DNA from: Rhytidiadelphus loreus
Lineage: Eukaryota > Streptophyta > Bryopsida > Hypnales > Hylocomiaceae
Length of the DNA: 64,000 bases
Assembly: GCA_947034895.1 (NCBI GenBank)
Contig: OX344761.1
Location: 23,448,863 to 23,512,862, forward strand
Direction of reading: 5' to 3'
Shown: positions 37,701-52,500 of the stretch, in pieces
Layout: each line of letters opens with the position of its first letter
Position numbering within the stretch: position 1 is the stretch's first letter
Program-made: the position numbers and the translations under genes
The notes under the pieces: model-generated
The model's database searches: none
What the model saw: the letters and a program-made list of their open reading frames with translations, nothing else
What the model was told of the DNA's origin: nothing

Positions 37701-39075
37701 TCTACCTTCCAACCACCTGAGCCAAGCAAGCTTCCCAATGCCTTGAACGCAATCACTGTGCCGAGCACTGTTCCAAGCGCGCCGAACCAGAACGCTTTCA
37801 GTGTTGCTCCTGGGATAAATTTAAGAACACGCTTTTAAGTAACTATTCGTCACCATATAACTATGCTTCACGTAAGAGAATAGTACAAACAGAGCTGGAG
37901 TCAAGAGGTTGTGCAAAAATATCTAAGCATTCAGAGCACAATACTTGTAACATTTGATTTACAGACATATCCTTTCGGATATTCCAGAAGAATGTAACCA
38001 CATTCGAACACACTTGAATCACAGGTGTACCTGCGTCTGTAAACGCTTGCGTAACGTCGGTCTCAAGTAAGCACATTGCAACTGCCATTGGCATCCCCAG
38101 TGCTAGGACCTGTCTGTGTACAACCCGGTCAGTCATCCACTTGTGCATCGTGCCTTGCAATGGCTATCTACTAAACCTAGACTGACAAGAACGCGTAGAG
38201 GAATCGCTTTATAACTGGGACAGACTCGTGCGTAAAACCTTAAAGATGGCATTGCAAGATCCCGTTAATTTGTAAACACTCAAGATAGACAAGGAAATTT
38301 ACACGAGCTAATCTCGAGGTGGTCATGTTCAAGACCACGCGGTTTTTAGAATAATTCTAACTGTTACGAGGATCTTTTAGCCTGAAGCACAGAGATCTCG
38401 AAGGTACCAGGTCGTAAGCAGGAGCTGAGGGAGGTATGACACCACAAGCAGAAAGGAGCACTCCGCTGCTCATGGCTAACAAAGGCGCAGAGACTTGACA
38501 TCCCAACTTCGTTCTCGATTCCAACACCTGCAAACCCAACATTCATATTTCATACAAAAACGAAGCCTCTCACGAAGGCACTCGAAAACGAAGATTCTCA
38601 AACCAATTAGGACCTACGGCTAAACAACCTTGTCGGCATTCAACTTGAAAACTCAAAAAGGACAGTGAGCATTTCGGCAAGCGCCCCGGAGCTTCCACTG
38701 CGAGATAAACATTCCGGACCTCACCTGCGCCGCGGCAGCACAGGCCGTCAATGCACAAAACAGCATGCGCCCGGACTCCGGAGCTATCAACGACATAGTT
38801 GCCCTTCCTCGCCATACCTTGACGCTCTCCACTCTGGTATCATCTCCTAAGCAAGGAAGACGACACCCTGTAGTAGAACGAATGAACGCATTGCCTAACG
38901 CAGGTGCTCGTAAACCTTGCGCGCTTCGCGATTGCGTCCTCAATGCGCTCACCGTGCGCAACGGGTGACAGGAATTGACCACTGGCGCCATCGACCACGT
39001 TTTGAAGCCTAGGCATTGCCCTCCAACCCTCGCCATCTTCCCTCTGGAATTAAGCCTCAAACACAAAATCCCCAA
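34776..39075 (-). CDS. DUF819 family integral membrane protein, probably plastid-targeted, 12 exons
   Basis: Exons 39075-38725, 38527-38408, 38109-38031, 37809-37706, 37475-37413, 37281-37152, 36448-36323, 36080-35920, 35737-35660, 35495-35439, 35310-35230 and 34901-34776 join in frame to 491 aa; all introns are GT-AG. A start at 39036 (MARVGG) would give 478 aa. Residues 1-95 are basic, Ser/Arg-rich and nearly acid-free, like a transit peptide. The rest is hydrophobic and follows the plant DUF819 (Pfam PF05684) order: SAPAYDLV, ALGMPMAVAMCLLETD, TYIGGSINYAATAQALGMSP, LLAAGMAADNLAMAVYF, GSGLAMMAVVASIF, VHLAV, and IASNANVGGPATAAAMA near the end. Function is unknown; transport is suggested only by topology. 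Intron 6 holds a perfect hairpin. The gene looks intact. Confidence 0.9.
34983..35050. repeat. AAATAA simple repeat in a DUF819 intron
   Basis: About 65 bp of repeated AAATAAATAA/AAAAAATAA units lies in the last DUF819 intron, between exons 11 and 12. On the transcribed strand it reads as a U-rich tract upstream of the final acceptor. Confidence 0.8.
36841..36950. repeat. Foldback element with perfect 31-bp arms in DUF819 intron 6
   Basis: Positions 36862-36892 and 36899-36929 are perfect reverse complements (CTTGCAACTCCAAG... / ...CTTGGAGTTGCAAG) around a 6-base loop. The pairing extends imperfectly outward to roughly 36841 and 36950. It is intronic and non-coding. In the pre-mRNA it would form a very stable stem. 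Confidence 0.8.
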
Positions 39076-42000
39076 AACAATGGTATCCCCTGCATCACGC
39101 TTTATCCTCCGCAGCGCAAAGACTCGATCGCCGCCACAAACTCATTAGCGTCTTCACAACTATGATTTTCTCGTGCTTTCCTCTCCTGCGCGAAATGGAA
39201 CAAATTCGGGAGCTCGTTTCTTTCATGGACGCAACAAATTTGCAGCTGCATACACTTTGAGCTTCATCGAGTTAGTAACGCTTCTGCATTCAGAAACTCT
39301 AAGTTTCTCCTCGGAATTCTGTGATTTTGCATAGAATTCGTAGAATTTCTCATAGAATTTCATAGAATTTTGCAAACAATTGGCATTGTTGAGGACTTCG
39401 AAACAGGATTGGGGAAATCTGAAAAGCCCTTCTCTCCGTTCAATCGCCATCGAGCACCGACTGATGGTCGTGCGAACCAAATCGCCGGTCGGAGGAGCCT
39501 CGGTCGGGAGGGGGCCTGTCATTGGACCCTCTGCACTTGTGGCCAAGCCAAGAAAATTAAAAATCGTAAGCGCTCTCATTGGTGTAGGGTTTGGTGAAGG
39601 AAAGCAAATTTCTATATTTTGTCTAATTCACAAATGAATTTTTGAGTTTTTTCAGTTGGAATTGCCTTTGCTGAGTTTTATGATGCTTTCACTTAATTAT
39701 GTTTCAAGAGCAGCTTTGTCTTGTTGTCAATCCAATAGCAATCGAAAAGTTTGATAGTCCAATGTTAAAAAAATAGTTTTCTAGTATGTTTCAAGAGCAG
39801 CTTTGCCTTGTTGTCAATCCAATAGCAATCAAAAAATTTGATAGTCCAATGTTAAAAAAATAGTTTTCAAGAAGTCAAAATATTGGCTCTTCTACTTTTC
39901 ACAAGCCTACCTCAGAAGAAACCTTGTCATCTAACTATTTTGATTTTCTTCTTGCAATTATTGTACACTTTTGTGTACAATTTTGAATTTGTTTTTGTCT
40001 TTCATGCAAAGTTTGGCCAATTCTATATACATGGAAGTTCACGTCAGGAGTGGCTAAAATTTTTGTGGGCTTTGGACCAATGGAAAGGAGGCTTTGCATC
40101 AAGAGAAGCTATTCTCAAAAACTTTGACTAGCTACCTTATTTGAAGCTAGTGCTGTAAAGATAGAGGCTCTCTTAGTGTAGATGATTGTTTTCTTGGCTT
40201 GACCCCAGGTGTAAAGCAAGCAAAGAAATGATCACGTTGAAAGTGTCAACCAAAAAAGAATTGTAGCCAATTATCCTACATATATAGGCCAATTATGTAC
40301 ATGACAATTCAACAAAATTCATCTCGAAATTTTATTAAATTAATAGATCAATATTCAGAAGTGATGGCAATTTTTTTGGAAGGTTTTAGGTTCTTTGTGA
40401 CATTTAAAACCTCCAAAATTAGAATTCTTTTGAAAAATTTAAAATTTTCAAAATGACATTTTGTACAATCTTAATCATTTTGATACTCAAGTGTTATATA
40501 CCTAAGGGTATGGTATTTGTAAATATATTGTTGCAAAATTTATTATTATTATTTGATTTGTAGTTATTTTTTCTCCAATAAAAAATTCAATCAATGTTTA
40601 TTTTTGTTTTTTTCCATCAAATTGTAGTTCATTCCAATCTAATTATAGTTGGATGAGCCTCACACCTAATGCATTTTTGCAATGTGACCTTAAGCCTTCT
40701 TTTATATTTATGATCAAGATAAGAAAATTTTAAAAATTCCGATCATCTTCATTTGACAAAGGCTCAAATATGGTCAAGCATGATAATGTGAATGCCTATA
40801 TGAGGTGCTTTACACTTGAGGCTAACTTAAGATTCCAAACATTCTCATTAGTAAAGAGTTAAAAATTGTCTTGTCTTTACTTATGAAGGTGCTCAAATGT
40901 ATTACTTCTTTGCTTGGCCCTAATTATTAAAAGCAAGTTTTACAACAATTAAAAAAATTACTTTGAAATGTAAATTCCTAGCCAATTAAAAAATTGGAGA
41001 CAATTATTATATAATATGTTGTTGTACTTCATTATTATACACAACAAACTTCGAACATCAATGTTTCCTTGAAAATTGAAATTTTTGTTTTTTGCTCTCA
41101 TTTCTCAATAATCTAAAGAATTACAAGGCCTTTGAGAAAAAGAACGTCAGACTTTCACTTTGTCATTTAGCACTTTTTTGTTTTTTTGTTTTTCATCTTA
41201 AATTTTCATAAGTATAAAAAAATTAATTTATAATAGTTCTCTAAATTCTCTTCAAAAATATGAAAAATTAGGCTTTTGCCCTCCAAAGGTTTAAAATGTT
41301 AGTATTGAACGAGGAAGAATTTCCTACTTATATTAAGGTATATTTATGAAAATATACCTTGGAGTGTTGCTTTGTCATCTCTACAAAGCATCCTCAAAAG
41401 TGAAACAAAATTATCAAATTTCAAAAACAAATCAGCATAAATTTATTTTGACATGTGCTCTATTTTTTTCACATTTTCCTTAGAGAAAAATTATTGTCTC
41501 ATTTTGAGAGTCTACAATGCATTAATCCTATACTAATGCCTATGCATACATTATTATTTAGCTCAATATTGTATTAGCAAACCCAAAGCAACCTTAAAAA
41601 AGTACTTGCACATTCTTGAGAAGTAGTTAATCATCTCTACGTCACAATAGGAATCAATTCTTCAACAAGAAGCATATCTTTTCTTGAGAAAAATTTAAAG
41701 AAAAATATGTAATAAATTTGTCGTTGGGCAAGTTCCAAACGCAATTAAAGATTATCATCTGACATAGACAACTCTAAAATTCCTATAAAAAGCAAAATAT
41801 TGACAATTATGAAGAATATCTCTTATTTCATAACTTTAAAATTTTGAATATTTTTTGGGTTTGCTTTAGGCTTATATAGTAGTTCTAGGGTAGGTTCTAC
41901 AGAAATAATTCTAAAATAGATTCAAAATTTTAGAAAAGTTAAATTTTTCAAAAAGAAAATCATGGAAAAAAATTATATATTAGCCAAAAAAACATTCAAC

Positions 42001-43506
42001 ATAATAATGTCGATTCTATCCTATACCTTGGGCTAAATTTTATTTAAATTTTGGGACACTTGGTTATAGAGAAGTTTAGAAATAATGACCATTTTTCACT
42101 TTTGAAGAATAAATGATGATAATTTTGGTCATCATATACTTGAAAGTGCATAAAAGAATCTTAATGAAATTATTTAAAGCAATTAATGATTGATTGAAGC
42201 TTCTTCAAGATCTTAAGATTATCTTGTTGAATAGTGTTTGGCAAGAAGACATTTGAGCATGTTTACATTTGCATTTGGTTTATCAACAATATAGGGTCAA
42301 ACATTCCAAATATGTAAGAGTTAATAAAAAAGAACTCATTAGCGTAGTGGAAATTTATACTAACCAAATACAAATGTGTTGTAAGTATTCTTTTGAAATG
42401 TTTTATGTATTAAAAAGATTATTTAAGTTTTGTTGAAAAGAAATTTTTGAATTTTTTTAATTTGGTGAATTTCTATCAATACATATTATAAAAAAATCAT
42501 TGAAAATACAAATTCAAAAACAAAAATAATCAAAAACTACAAATTTAATTACTAGATCTTTATGCAATTTGAAATACAATGTATTTATAATAATATTAAA
42601 TGAAGCTATGTATTATAATAATATAATTTTTTACTAACCATGCACTTGTAGTTTGAATTAAAGATTAATTGTTATACATTTTTTGTAATTAAAGTTTTTG
42701 AGTTTGTTGCATGCTTATAAAAAGGTATTGAAGTAATTATTGACATTTGATTGGAAACTTATTTTTTAATTAGTTTGAATTCCATTACAAAATGTTGAAG
42801 ACATAATTTGAATATTTAAAAAAAAAAACTTTACAATCATGAATGCATTTATATTAAAACTTCTCACTTAACAATTGAAAGTATTTGTATAGTCTTTCTC
42901 AGTTTAATACAAATATACAATTATATTGTTAAAAAATGTAAATATATTCATATATTAAGTACTTCAAAGAATAGCTAAATTAAAGTTTGAAGTTAAAAAA
43001 TTAGATTTGTATGAATTATCGAAATACAACAAAAGAAGTTGTTGGAAAAAATCTAATAAATAGTGTCAATTTTGTTTTTTTAAATGTTGATAAAAAGATA
43101 ATTTCAAAAATTGTACTATCTTCATCAAAAGTGATTATTATATTGGGATTTACATGTAGTCTATAGTGATTGGAGCTATTAAAATGTAACAATAATATTA
43201 ATAATACCAATAGTATATATATACAAATGTATTACTATAAGGCATTTTTTTGTACGATGCAAAAATATAGAAGGGGGCGGTTGGAAAAGTTGGACTAGGA
43301 AATGGTGACCACTGGTCAATAACAAATGTGGTACTAAGTATATATAGAATTTGTTGCGACCACTAGTCAAGGTGTAAAAGCATTCATTTGATGTTCACAA
43401 CAAGGCATGTCTACTAAAAAGGCCAAGAATTGATATTTTATTGTAGTCTTCTTGCTTTCAATCACCGTGTAGCCAGAATTGAAGCTCTTTTCTAATTTGT
43501 TCGACT
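39076..43506. other. DUF819 promoter side and AT-rich spacer
   Basis: 39076-39600 is GC-richer with CpGs and probably contains the DUF819 promoter and 5' UTR. From 39.6 to 43.5 kb the sequence is AT-rich. It includes an 87-bp tandem duplication at 39700-39868 and a plus-strand ORF at 39883-40131 with no recognisable domain. Confidence 0.5.
39700..39868. repeat. 87-bp direct tandem duplication, two copies
   Basis: The unit beginning TGTTTCAAGAGCAGCTTTG at 39700 is repeated at 39787 and is nearly identical (differences such as TCTTG/CCTTG and ATCGAAAAG/ATCAAAAAA). The high identity suggests a recent duplication. It is non-coding. Confidence 0.9.
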
Positions 43507-46500
43507 ATGGCTACGACAAATCAACAAGTCGTTTATGCCATGGCGACTCCTCCACATGGTATTGTGCAATATGAATATTTTACGCACCAAATGCCGCAAA
43601 ATGCAAGCGGTTATGCAACTTCTGTTCCAGTGCAATATAGTGGTTCTATGCCTCCACCTCCGCCTGGTGCAACTGTTGTTGCAGTAGAGCAAAATGGTGA
43701 TGGTGTTGGAAAACAATCAACTGATGAAGGTACACAATCATTTTTTCTTTGGAAATGCTCTATTTGACAATGATATCTTGGTAATAGTGATGTAATGTTA
43801 TTTGGGATCACATATAATTCTTCCTTTAGATCAATCCAATGCAAATGCATTATATATTTGGAGAAAAATTATAATTTTGTATAAAGTGTGTTTAATGGCA
43901 AACTTTGAATTGTCAAATTAAGTTATTATTACATAAAGTTTTAAGACACAAAAACAAGAAATCTCTTTCCTATTTTTATATAGTTAAATTTTTGCTCGCA
44001 AACTATTAATTTCTTTTGAGTATTTGAGAAGTCCATTAGACATAGCACATTATTGTTTTTTGAATTAATTGCTTCAATGTGGCTATAGATATTTGGTTAT
44101 ACGTGACTATTTGAATTTTTGGATTCTACATTGTTTAAAAAAAATTTATATGGTCATATGTTTAATAACTCTCAATGATGAACATATTAAGATTAGGGTT
44201 AGGAGGATTTAGCATACATCTTAGGGTTTGTTTTGATGAATAGTGATATTGTAGGAGCAATTCTTTATTGATCATGGTAGAAAACATAACCAAATTATCA
44301 ATTCAAAATTTAATTATTGAAATAACAAAAATTAATAAAAATTCTACATACATTATGCTCATTAAAGATTCGAGAATAATTAGTCTTTGTTATGTATAGT
44401 GATTCGCAATATTTGTGATCCTACAAGTTGATATTACTACATGACTTCTTTTATTCTTTGGGACTATTTTTTAGACATGAATTGATGTTCTTCTCAAATT
44501 CTTTACCCTTTTTCAACTAGATGAAATTTAATAATTGTTGGATTAATTATCTTTTATTATGGCCAAAGTGTCATCTTCATAAAGCATTATGATACTTTTA
44601 CTTACCAAAATTTCATTTTCTTTACTAATAGTGCACTTTCAAGGGCAATTTTTTTATTAAATATTCAAAATAGATAGGTATACTATACCCAATAATTTAT
44701 CTACTTCAACTACAACTAATTGCAATTTTTTCCAATGATGATTCTTATCAATTTGATCTTAAAATCTAATAGAATTTACAATACAATTACAATACAATAC
44801 CTACTACAAATAATAGTTTTATTTGTATTAAAATAGAATTTTTACCTATAGAATTTAATCTATTTGATATTTAGAGTAATTAGAATACGTAGAGATAATA
44901 TTTATATCCTGTATGGGAAATAAATTTACATATTTTTAATATATCTATTTAAATTTTCCAATGTTTAATTCATCATTTCATTGAGACTATAGAGGCGTTG
45001 CGAGATCGAGCTTTTTCTTTGCAAATGAGATGTTCCTCTCTTCGATAAGACTAGTAAGTTTTACATACCTAGAATTGAGTAATTATGCATTACTCAAGGC
45101 ACTACTAGTGCACACTGAAAAAGCTAAATAATTATGATCAATATTTCACGAAAGGTTTTACTTTACGTGTAATTAGAGTGTATTACATATATGAATACTA
45201 CATTTTTTTAGTTTTATTAGCAATACATCTATGTTATAGTCTTACCAAGTGAAATGACTATATTGGAGATCTTCTAAAAAGATTATTGAAACAATTTGTT
45301 AGACATTTGAAATCTTATAGTTTCATTTTTGTATTGATAAGAAAAATTCAAAATCAATGTTGCTAAATTTCAAAAATAAGTTATTGAAAAAATAAATTAT
45401 TGGTTTGAAAATTCAATTTGTGACTACACAATTGTCTACTTATAGGTCTCAATAACATAAGAATTGTATTTTCATTAACTAGTACAACATAAACACATTA
45501 TTGACTAGTATTAATTCATGTTTTTATAATTAGTTTTGAATATTTTCTATGATTTTTTATTTTAGTTTTGAACGTTTTCAATGTTTCATATTTTTCTTCA
45601 TTTATAATATTTACCATGATTGCTTTTGGTGGATTGAAATTTGTTGATTCTTGAAGTATCTAGAATTTCACCTTAATATCTTCATTTTAAAAGATGATGT
45701 TTTCATCTTTGAAAATATTGTGAACATTATCATTTAAAGTGCTTTCTTAAATAATTTTGATATAATGAACAAGATAAAGATTTGATACCTCAATAAAACA
45801 ACATAAACTTGCCTCAAAAGTTTAAGAATATAAATTCTCCATGAATTAGATTATACATTGGTAATTTTAATTGGTGTTTTGAAGGCATTTTTTCACACAT
45901 TTTTGAGGACTTCCAAATTGGTATTTTCATTGACAACTAATACAATTCCACCATTTAGAAACTATAGACTTCACATTACAATAATTGAATATATTATTTT
46001 ACTTTATTTCTATTTCAAATGTAAGTTGCACATCCTTCTTTGTTGTTGTTGACATGTTTTTAGCATTTGAATTTTTGTTGTGATATGTTATTGATTGTAG
46101 AAATCTAATTCATTATGTTTATATAGTAGTATAGTAAGGGATTTTCTATTATTTGTTACATACTTCATTAAAACATTAAAATACAATCTAACTTTTGGCA
46201 TTGTTGTATATGCAAACATTACTATGTTGATGGAATCTACATATATGACAACACTATTGTCTTCCTACTATTGGTGTTTTGCACCATCTACTATAATTTG
46301 TATGATATAATCTTACCTTATTCCATGTCATTATATATTTTTCATTAACCATGTATATTTATTTATATTTGCAATGTTTAGTTGATTCTAAAATCATATA
46401 TCACACAATTTATATTTAAATATATTTGATACTAATACAAGACTTAATATGTAGCTTTGGATGGCAGTATTGGGTGTTCAGGAGAATATCCACAAAGACC

Positions 46501-49500
46501 TGGAGAAAAAATGTGTGCATATTACATGACCACACGCTTATGTAGTTTTGGCAATTCTTGTCGATTTGATCATCCAGCATGGGTGCCTATTGGTGGCATT
46601 CCCAATTGGAAGGAGGTACTTTTTTTTCTTCTTGAATGCGTATTTAATTTGTTGCTATCATAGTAAACTAACTATTTTGTCCTACAATTTTTTGTGACAC
46701 TAATTTACTAAAATCACATGAATTCAAATTAGTTTAATTTGAAATATTATTGTCTTATATAAATTTTCACAAAAATGAAATTTTGTATTTCATAAGTGAT
46801 ACAAATTTTGCACCCCTTCTAATGGGACAAATTTTAGTAACTTTTATTCATTTGTGCCAAGTTGAATATTCATTTTCAGCATTTCTCTTCTATTTTGAAT
46901 TCACCATTTACCTTATATCTTCTTTGATTTTTGTTTTTGGAATGACTCAAATGACTAGGCCACGGTTGTTGGAACACCCATGGATCCAGCTACATTGCCT
47001 CAAAGACCGACAGAACCAGATTGTGCAGTAAGTTTAAAAAAAACATTTTTTTCATGATTTGTCATATTTCTAAATTTTGAAGTAATAATTGTTGATTTAT
47101 ATTAGATTTAATTGTAAAGTGAACCTTAGTTTGTAGGAGTGATATCAGAAGAAGGTTTGACTTAGAATAGGTCAAAAGAAACACAATACCAAACTCCATC
47201 AAACCAAGTTTGGGTGCATCAAGGAGTTTTTTCCTATACAATTCTCAAACTCTAGCTCTTGGTCCCTCATTGCACACACTTTATGATTAACTCCATTTGC
47301 TTAAAGAAGGAGTAATGTAAAATAGTCTACAAAGAAAAGATGTCTAGTAGAGGCCGTGATTGCGGTATACTAAAATTAACATACTAAATCCATACCAAAT
47401 ATAAAATTCGAGCTAGCTAAATCAATTAGTGTAAAGAAGGCCTAATTTACAAATTCAAAATTTTGATGCTTTTTTGAATGTTAATTACAATGATTTTTTG
47501 GGAGATTATACTATAACAATGTATATCTTGGTTATTTTGACTTACCATTATTTTTTGTAAATACAAGTGAATAGGATCTTGTAAACCTTTCAAGGCTTCT
47601 AAAACTACGTTGTAGTGCTTTGAAAAACTTCATTTGTGCATAATTATATTCTTAGGCCTTCATGTGAATTATAAATTGTGCATTCATTTGCCAAAAAAAT
47701 TCATTGAATTAATTTGTATAGACCACATGAATTGTAGCCATCTGTATATGCACACACAAATAGTTGTCCCAAGCTAGTTTAGGTTTTCATCATGAATGTT
47801 AGATGAAATAATTAGATGATGTTTCTCCATGATGAAAATGTGACAGATTTTGTAATAAAAGTCATGAGTGGGGTTGTGACACTATGTACATAATATAATA
47901 GATGTGCATTGTATGCATGGTACAGTATTTTATGAAGACTGGCGAATGCAAATATGGAACAAAATGTAGATTCAATCACCCAATTGATAAGCTCGAAACT
48001 AAAACAATAGAAGAACAATCTTCTGATGTTGCGAATGCTGGAATGACTACTCTACAAGCAAGTGCATTCAATTCAAGAGGCTTGCCTTTGAGACCTGTAA
48101 GTATATACTATTGTGACCTACATATATATAATTATAGGATCTTTCACTAAACTAGTATGAAATTGTGTGGAAGAAATTTTAGAAACTTTGATTGCATAGA
48201 TTGCAAGAGATTTGCATTTAAAATAAACTGAAAATGTTTCTTGTACCTTCTCAAATTATATTGATAAGGTTTGAATCTTCTTAATTTAATTTTTTGCAAA
48301 CTAGATTTTGAAATTAAAATCTTTTTTTTTGGAGATTTGAGTTCAAAGTTTGAGAAAAAAAATCCAAAAGTATTCTTTAAATCTTCATTCCTTTAAAAAA
48401 TTGTGAAGTAGAAGTACTTCTCAAGAATAGAAGGAAAATCTAACTTGTTAATAGTTTTGTGATGGAATTGAAACACACTAATCCCAATGGTGAGATTGTT
48501 CTAAAAATAAAATAAAACCATGTGGACCTTTTTCTTTTTAAAAGTTGTGAAAATTGAGTTAAAAAATGAATCCTATTAGTTTGTTTTTTGAAGATTGATG
48601 CTCAAATTGCCCTAAAATCAAGAATCTCCATAACTTTCTCATTACTATTACAAATACATTTAATCAGATATTTCTATTCATACAAAAATGTTTTCTTTTC
48701 AACCAAAAAGAAAATTCAATTTTTGTGATTGTTTTGGTATTGCCTACATAAGGGTGTTCTAAGTTTGGTGTGGTATGATTTTTGTTCTTGAGCATCAATT
48801 GGGAATAAAAATGATATTCTCCATAAGCTAATATATTTTTCTATCTTCAAAAAAAGTCTCAAAAAACCATGTTAGAAATTGAGATCTCAATAACCTATCT
48901 AAACTTTCAAGGTGACACTTGATCCTCTAGGATATGACTATCGTGGATTTACTAAACTGCCATCTAATAGATCAATATGAAGAAGTATAGTTACCGGTAA
49001 TCAACATCAAATTTGGGAGAGTGTTTTTAAAACTTAAATTAAATAATGCTTTGTCAAACTTAATTAATTACATGACATCCATTAAGCTCAGCAGTTCTTT
49101 TTTTTCTTTTTTTTTCTTCTATAGATGGCAATTGAAGAAAGAATTGAGAGTTTGACATTCAGAGTCATAGTAAGGTAGGTACCTCCAAATGTTCCATTGA
49201 CCCAAAATCACCATCATTACTCTTTGTGCATTACCAAAATCAAATATATACTTATTAGGAACAATTTTAGAATGTCTATTACAAAAAAACTTTTGATCCT
49301 TCATAACTTTTGCATATGCTATCCAAATGTCACATTCTTTGGTGCTTTGGAACCTCTTTTAGTTGCCAACAAGAAAACATGGAGGTTTGAGCAATTTAAT
49401 AATAATAACTAGGCTTAGTAGCTAAAAGTGGTGGTTTTTTGGATGCCCTTTTTAGTGATTGAATGGCTAATATTTACTTGTTTTCTTCTTGTACCTTATG

Positions 49501-52500
49501 GTACCTTCAACTTGAAATGACGTCAAGATTGTGTATAAATGTAACTTGAATTCTTTTTCCAAGGATGTTGAAGCAATTCCTAAAGATTACTACGAGTAAT
49601 TGTGATGTGCAGGGCGAGGGAAATTGTGTATTTTATGGCAAAACTGGAAGGTGAGAAGATCACAATAGCTTATGTATAATATATGCAGTTGATGGTATAT
49701 ATGACAATTCTTATTTTTTATAGTTTCAACATCTTTTGTCTATTTTTAGACATTTTTTGTAATAGATTAAATCTAACATAAACAAATTGGCTTTTGGGTG
49801 AACCAGTTGTAAGTATGGTGTAGCATGCCGTTATAACCACCCAGAAATTTTATTGACGGGTAAAAATTCCTTTCCTAAATTCTCTATTGCAAATCCTAAG
49901 TTTTCAATACAATTTGTTGTAGGAATCATAGGAATTCAAATAAAATTGTTTGAACTTTTATTGACCCCTTAGGTAGTCTCAAATACCAAAACTGTGAGCA
50001 TGATATATAAATGTACCTTAAAAAATTAATTTAATAGCAATTTTTAAACAAAACTTATAAAATATGATCTATAAGTCACTTTTGAATTGAAAAAGATATT
50101 TTTTAAGGTGAAACATACTTGTACCCTATGGGCTATAGAATACTTTTACAAAAGAGCTTTGAAATTTTATACTATACAAATGATAGGAGAACAACAAAAG
50201 AAGCTACAAAAATTTTGGTGAATGAAAAAAACAAGATTTTATTTGCTTGATATTTGTTTTCATGCATCCATTGTTTAAAATTTGAATGCTCAGAGTTTAA
50301 GGGATTAATTGAGAAGTATTAATTCACAACTATTTATTACTCACAATTCAAATAGTATCATAATATAAATTCTAATCAAAAGAATATTGATAGAATTCAT
50401 GTTTTATTTCTCTAAATCTTTGTAATAAAAATTTGAAATCTAGATTTTTGATATTATTTGCTATAATTTTCAGTCATGTAAATTTATGCTCTTGCTTTAG
50501 TCCTTTTTTGTTGATATTTTCTTAATAAGACTTTATCATTATTTCAATATACAAAACAAAATATAAGTCCATGGAATTTTTTTAAAACGTTATTTTAAAT
50601 AAAAGATCTTTGTAATTATATATATTTTAATGTTTTAATATCACAAATTTCATATGGAAAAATTTAAAATTGTGAAAAATTTAAAAATACGATATGTCAC
50701 TACAAAAAAACAAAGGTATAAATGACTTGTCTACAATGACTGCAAGCACAACAATGACTACAAAATGACTTTTTTGCAATCATTGTGGACAAGAAATGAC
50801 TACTACAGTCATAATTGTGGAGAAGTCATATATACCCTTGTCTTTTTATTAATGTGTGGATATATATTTAGACCAGCTTCACATTTAGTACAACTTTAAT
50901 GTGAAAATAAATAATTAAAAATAGCTATTTTATATGATCAAACAATCTTTGTTATCACTGGTTGTGTTATTTTTATGATGTAAATTACTGTTATCATTCA
51001 TTTTGCAACATTATATAAAGTATGAGGATTGTAATTTTTGCGCTCAATACATTGAATTCATTGAATTTTGTGAATGTTAGAACTTTTTTTTAACCTAGAA
51101 TTGAATGTTAAAAAGATGATATTAAAAAGATTAAATTATATATTTTGGTTATAGCTGGAGGTAGAACTGGGGCAACTCTTCAGCCACAACAAGCTGTTTA
51201 TGTACAATCCCAACAACAACCTAATGTGCAATATCAAATGGTTCAGGTTATCAATTCTACTTTTTCTTCAACATTTTCTTTACAAAAGAATTTGGCACCT
51301 TCTTCTACCAGTTTCTTTTAGTATTAGAAAATTGAAAATCATGAATTAAAAAAATATATAGAATTTTTGGATAAGAAATGTATTTTTTATGAATTTTGAA
51401 AGTGAACCCCCTTAGGCTATTGAAACTGTCACTTAACTTGGTTCTAAAACTGAAATTTAGAGAAATTAGTAGTTTACCAATCGTAGTTAAATATGGGAAT
51501 GGTTTAATGACACACTATTGGAGGACATGGTTTAATGGAAGTCTACTTGTTACATTAGGAGTATGATTTGGGGTGTTTTCACTTTATTTGTTCAAAGACA
51601 GCCGTTGTGTAAATCATATAGTTGTCCCAATTTTAAATAATAGGATGATCCAGTATAAATGTTGGTTTACATATTTCTAGATAAGCCTTGAGGACAAGAC
51701 CTAGCAACCACATTCTAAAAATTTAAGTTGTGCAATTGATTAATGTTTGAGAGAGGTACCCTTAATGACTTAATTTACACTTTGTCATCATAGAATTTTG
51801 AAAATGGAAGATCATATTATGTGGATTGTTTTACATGACCACACTTCTTGTTCTAGGAGTGATCTTGTTGGTTTGACCATTTTGAAAAGTGCATCAAATA
51901 TGGCCAACTTACAAAATGGTTAGATTACTAATTTAATTAAATACTTTAATTTTAACATATTTATTTTATGATGTTTTATCATCTTATTTTAGAAGCTCCA
52001 ATGTAGTAAGTTATTATGTTTAGCTTCAACTTTTTGCTTGTCCTCGAGGCCTATCTGTAAAGTGTAAACCACTGCTAATGCTCTATTTTCAAAATGAAAT
52101 GAAAAAAAAATTCAAAAAAGAATCCTTGAATTGAAGTCCTAGTATAATTAAAACATTGGCAATTGCAGGCTACTCAAGATTATGCATATCCCACAACAAC
52201 TGCTTATCAAAGTACAACACCAACATACACAACAGCTACATCTGCATATCCAGGTATGCTAATTGTGTATTTCGTACTGCAACTCAATGCTTGGGATTTA
52301 TTTTTTGAGTTTTACCAACTATTTTCCTATTATTCCCATGTTTAACCGATTTTTCCTATAATAAATTGTTGTTTTTCCTCTAATTATTTTTTTATTCGAA
52401 ATAGAGATTTTATAAATTTTTGTACCAATTTTTTTTTCCAAATTGCAAATGAGTTTTTTTCCTGGAATTCCACTAGCTAACCATAGGGGTCATCACACCT

